Positions 62,324 to 64,000 of a stretch of DNA of 64,000 nt are shown here, one piece after another. Source of the stretch: RUG023 sp900315435 (GTDB taxonomy: Bacteria > Spirochaetota > Spirochaetia > Sphaerochaetales > Sphaerochaetaceae); assembly GCA_902788205.1 (NCBI GenBank), contig CADAJJ010000003.1, positions 25,874 through 89,873 of the forward strand, written 5' to 3'. A program made the position numbers and the translations under genes. How positions within the stretch are numbered: the first letter of the stretch is position 1; every line of letters starts with the position of its first letter. The notes under the pieces were generated by a model. The model worked only from the letters and a program-made list of their open reading frames with translations. It ran no database searches and was not told the DNA's origin.

Positions 62324-63064
62324 TCAGAGAATGTGGTCGAGGAAGCTTTTGGTCCGTTCGCTCTGCGGATGGGTGAACAGGTCCTCGGGCTTGCCGCTTT
62401 CGATGATTTCTCCATGGTCCATGAACACCACCTTGTCCGCGGCAGCTCGGGCGAAACCCATCTCGTGGGTGACAAGCAGCATGGTCATGCCGCTCTTGGC
62501 CAGGTCGAGCATGACGTCGAGCACTTCCTTGATCATCTCCGGGTCGAGCGCGCTGGTCGGCTCGTCGAAGAGCATCGCCTTCGGCTGCATGGCGAGAGCG
62601 CGGGCGATCGCCACCCGCTGCTGCTGCCCGCCGGAGAGTTCGAGAGGGTAGGCTTGCGCCTTGTCCTTCAGGCCGACCCGCTGGAGAAGTTCCAGGCCGA
62701 GGCTCTCCGCTTCCGCTTTGGGGACTTTCTTGACTTTGATCGGACTCAGGGTGATGTTGTCAAGGACGGTAAGGTGCGGGAACAGGTTGAAGGACTGGAA
62801 CACCATGCCCACTTCTTCCCGGATTTTCCTGATGTCGGTTCCCGATGCGGTGACATCCACGTCATCGATATAGATGTGCCCGCTTGTCGGGATCTCCAAC
62901 TTGTTGATGGAGCGCAGCAGGGTGCTCTTCCCGCTTCCGGAAGGTCCGATGATGACCACCACCTCGCCGTCGTCGACTGTCAGGCTGGCGTGCCTGACCG
63001 CTTCGATATTGGCCTTGTTGGTCACGTATTGCTTGCAGAGGTCTTTGATTACGATTTTAGCCAT
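62324..63064 (-). CDS. glnQ: polar amino-acid ABC transporter ATP-binding protein
   Basis: 246 residues. Walker A is IIGPSGSGKSTLLRSIN, the Q-loop VGMVFQSFNLFPHLTVLDN, the signature LSGGQQQRVAIARALA, Walker B AMLFDEPTSALDP and the switch His in LLVTHEMGFA. The GlnQ/HisP/ArtP subgroup pattern is clear. It powers import through the permease encoded just upstream, whose end it overlaps by eight bases. The specific amino acid cannot be told. Confidence 0.93.
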   Translation of the reverse strand: MAKIVIKDLCKQYVTNKANIEAVRHASLTVDDGEVVVIIGPSGSGKSTLLRSINKLEIPTSGHIYIDDVDVTASGTDIRKIREEVGMVFQSFNLFPHLTVLDNITLSPIKVKKVPKAEAESLGLELLQRVGLKDKAQAYPLELSGGQQQRVAIARALAMQPKAMLFDEPTSALDPEMIKEVLDVMLDLAKSGMTMLLVTHEMGFARAAADKVVFMDHGEIIESGKPEDLFTHPQSERTKSFLDHIL

Positions 63065-63863
63065 TTTGATGCAGCCTTTCCTCGAGCATACCCACGAGGC
63101 GGGAAAGAACCAGGGTGATGATCAGGTAGATGAGGGCGACCACCAGCATCGTCTCCAGGGAAAGGAAGGTGCGGCTGATGTATTCGCGGCCCTTTCGCAG
63201 GATATCGCTCAGCGCGATTGTGCTGACCAGGGAAGAGTCCTTGACCATCGAGATGAACTCGTTGCCGATGGCAGGCAGGATCACCTTGGCGGTCTGCGGC
63301 AGTATCACGTAGCGGAATGCCTGGGTGCGGCTCATGCCGAGGGCGATCGCGGCTTCCATCTGCCCTTTGGGAATCGACTGGATGCCGCCACGGACAATCT
63401 CGCCCATGTAGGCGCCGAAGCAGATGGACAGGGCGGTGACTGCGGCAATCATGCCCTGGATCTTGAAGAAACGCCCCATGGCATAGTAGATGAAAATGAT
63501 CTGGACGAGCAGGGGAATGCCCCGGATCAGTTCGACGTACACACCGCTGATCATGTTGATCCATCGATGCTTGCTGACGGAGCCGAGTCCGGTGATGACA
63601 CCGATGATGACCGTGAAGACCATCGCCAGGATGGATGCCTCGAAGGTGACCGGTGCGCCCTTGATGCAGACCAGTAGGATATCCCGGTAGGGATCCGGTT
63701 TCAGCAGTACCAGCAACGCCAACACGAGCAATGCACCGAAAAAGGTGATCCTCCAGGCATTGAGCACGTGGTTGTTGTCCTTGCGGGGAATCAGCACACC
63801 GTCAGTCATCTGGATGGAGACCTGTGGCTTCTTGGGTTCCACGGATTTCGATTTGTTCTTCAT
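63057..63863 (-). CDS. polar amino-acid ABC transporter permease (HisM/GlnP type)
   Basis: 268 residues. An unusual N-terminal cytoplasmic stretch of about 35 residues precedes the first helix. Five or six membrane helices follow, with the family motifs VELIRGIPLLVQIIFIYY, YMGEIVRGGIQSIPKGQMEA and the EAA loop AIALGMSRTQAFRYVILPQ. The ATG at 63863 is preferred to a TTG at 63869. No binding-protein gene is in the window; it may lie past the right edge or elsewhere. Confidence 0.9.
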   Translation of the reverse strand: MKNKSKSVEPKKPQVSIQMTDGVLIPRKDNNHVLNAWRITFFGALLVLALLVLLKPDPYRDILLVCIKGAPVTFEASILAMVFTVIIGVITGLGSVSKHRWINMISGVYVELIRGIPLLVQIIFIYYAMGRFFKIQGMIAAVTALSICFGAYMGEIVRGGIQSIPKGQMEAAIALGMSRTQAFRYVILPQTAKVILPAIGNEFISMVKDSSLVSTIALSDILRKGREYISRTFLSLETMLVVALIYLIITLVLSRLVGMLEERLHQNG

Positions 63864-63903
63864 ATGCAACCTACTTCGAATATCGTGCAGAAATTCTGTT
63901 TCT

Positions 63904-63931
63904 ATTCTAATAATTATGCAAAAGTAGTCAA
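63904..63931 (-). promoter_or_regulatory. promoter of the permease-ATPase pair
   Basis: Minus-strand TTGACT (63926-63931), 16-base spacer, TAGAAT (63904-63909). Confidence 0.6.
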
Positions 63932-63962
63932 GCCGACGGTGTATAATTATTCATTCAAACAC

Positions 63963-63995
63963 AATGAAGGATCCCCGTGGGGAGGATCCTTCATT
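63963..63995. terminator. perfect 12-base hairpin at the right edge
   Basis: AATGAAGGATCC (63963-63974) pairs with GGATCCTTCATT (63984-63995). Read left to right it is followed by TTCGTT. It may end a gene outside the window or be an intercistronic attenuator before the permease. Confidence 0.6.
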
Positions 63996-64000
63996 TCGTT

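Overview
The window looks like chromosome of an anaerobic, fermentative, double-membraned bacterium, most likely a spirochaete of the Sphaerochaetaceae type (inference, not proven here). The basis is pyruvate formate-lyase with an FNR-type regulator, acetate kinase, ammonia-dependent asparagine synthetase, a Cys-less binding-protein leader ending in ANGQQEG, lipoprotein and beta-barrel-like surface proteins, a histone H1-like peptide, and moderately GC-rich coding DNA with AT-rich gaps. No rRNA, tRNA, CRISPR array or insertion sequence was recognised.

Layout. 1-2.7 kb (minus): partial RecQ helicase, a nicotinamidase-like hydrolase and an XdhC-YqeB fusion. 2.8-15.6 kb: an LD-carboxypeptidase, then a sugar-diacid (glucarate/galactarate) catabolic region with an IclR regulator, glycerate kinase, a DHDPS-family lyase, tartronate semialdehyde reductase, a galactarate dehydratase and an operon gudD-tctC-tctB-tctA-gudD. 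A second galactarate dehydratase with a cyclase-family hydrolase and a 2-hydroxyacid dehydrogenase lies at 26.6-29.9 kb. Together these could import a C6 diacid, dehydrate it, cleave it to pyruvate and tartronate semialdehyde, and make phosphoglycerate. No HpcH/HpaI-type GarL aldolase is present, so the DHDPS-family lyase is the likely substitute.

15.9-26.3 kb is housekeeping: ackA, an unknown surface protein, murB, cysS, an ECF sigma/anti-sigma pair, a rhodanese, mtnA and valS. 30-43.8 kb holds a histone-like peptide, a lon-U32-glycosyltransferase operon, a queuosine-precursor-type transporter, carbamate kinase, an Lnb-like protein, an ankyrin lipoprotein, recO, recJ and rpsU. 44-54.9 kb holds serA-serC-lrp, mgtC, the pflB-pflA unit with its FNR regulator, typA, and asnA-xthA.

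55-57.7 kb is the clearest accessory island: AT-rich, with a plasmid-type ParA, a small probable ribbon-helix-helix partner, a 31-codon ORF with a strong ribosome-binding site, and clustered palindromes. 57.7-64 kb holds a Rep/PcrA helicase, a small membrane protein, a DUF362 ferredoxin, an rRNA methyltransferase and a polar amino-acid ABC permease/ATPase pair.

A genome-scale pattern recurs: at about ten genes a sigma-70 -10 hexamer, often with an upstream TGn, lies 5-7 bases before the start codon with no Shine-Dalgarno sequence. This suggests frequent leaderless transcription. Other genes carry ordinary AGGAGG-type sites.
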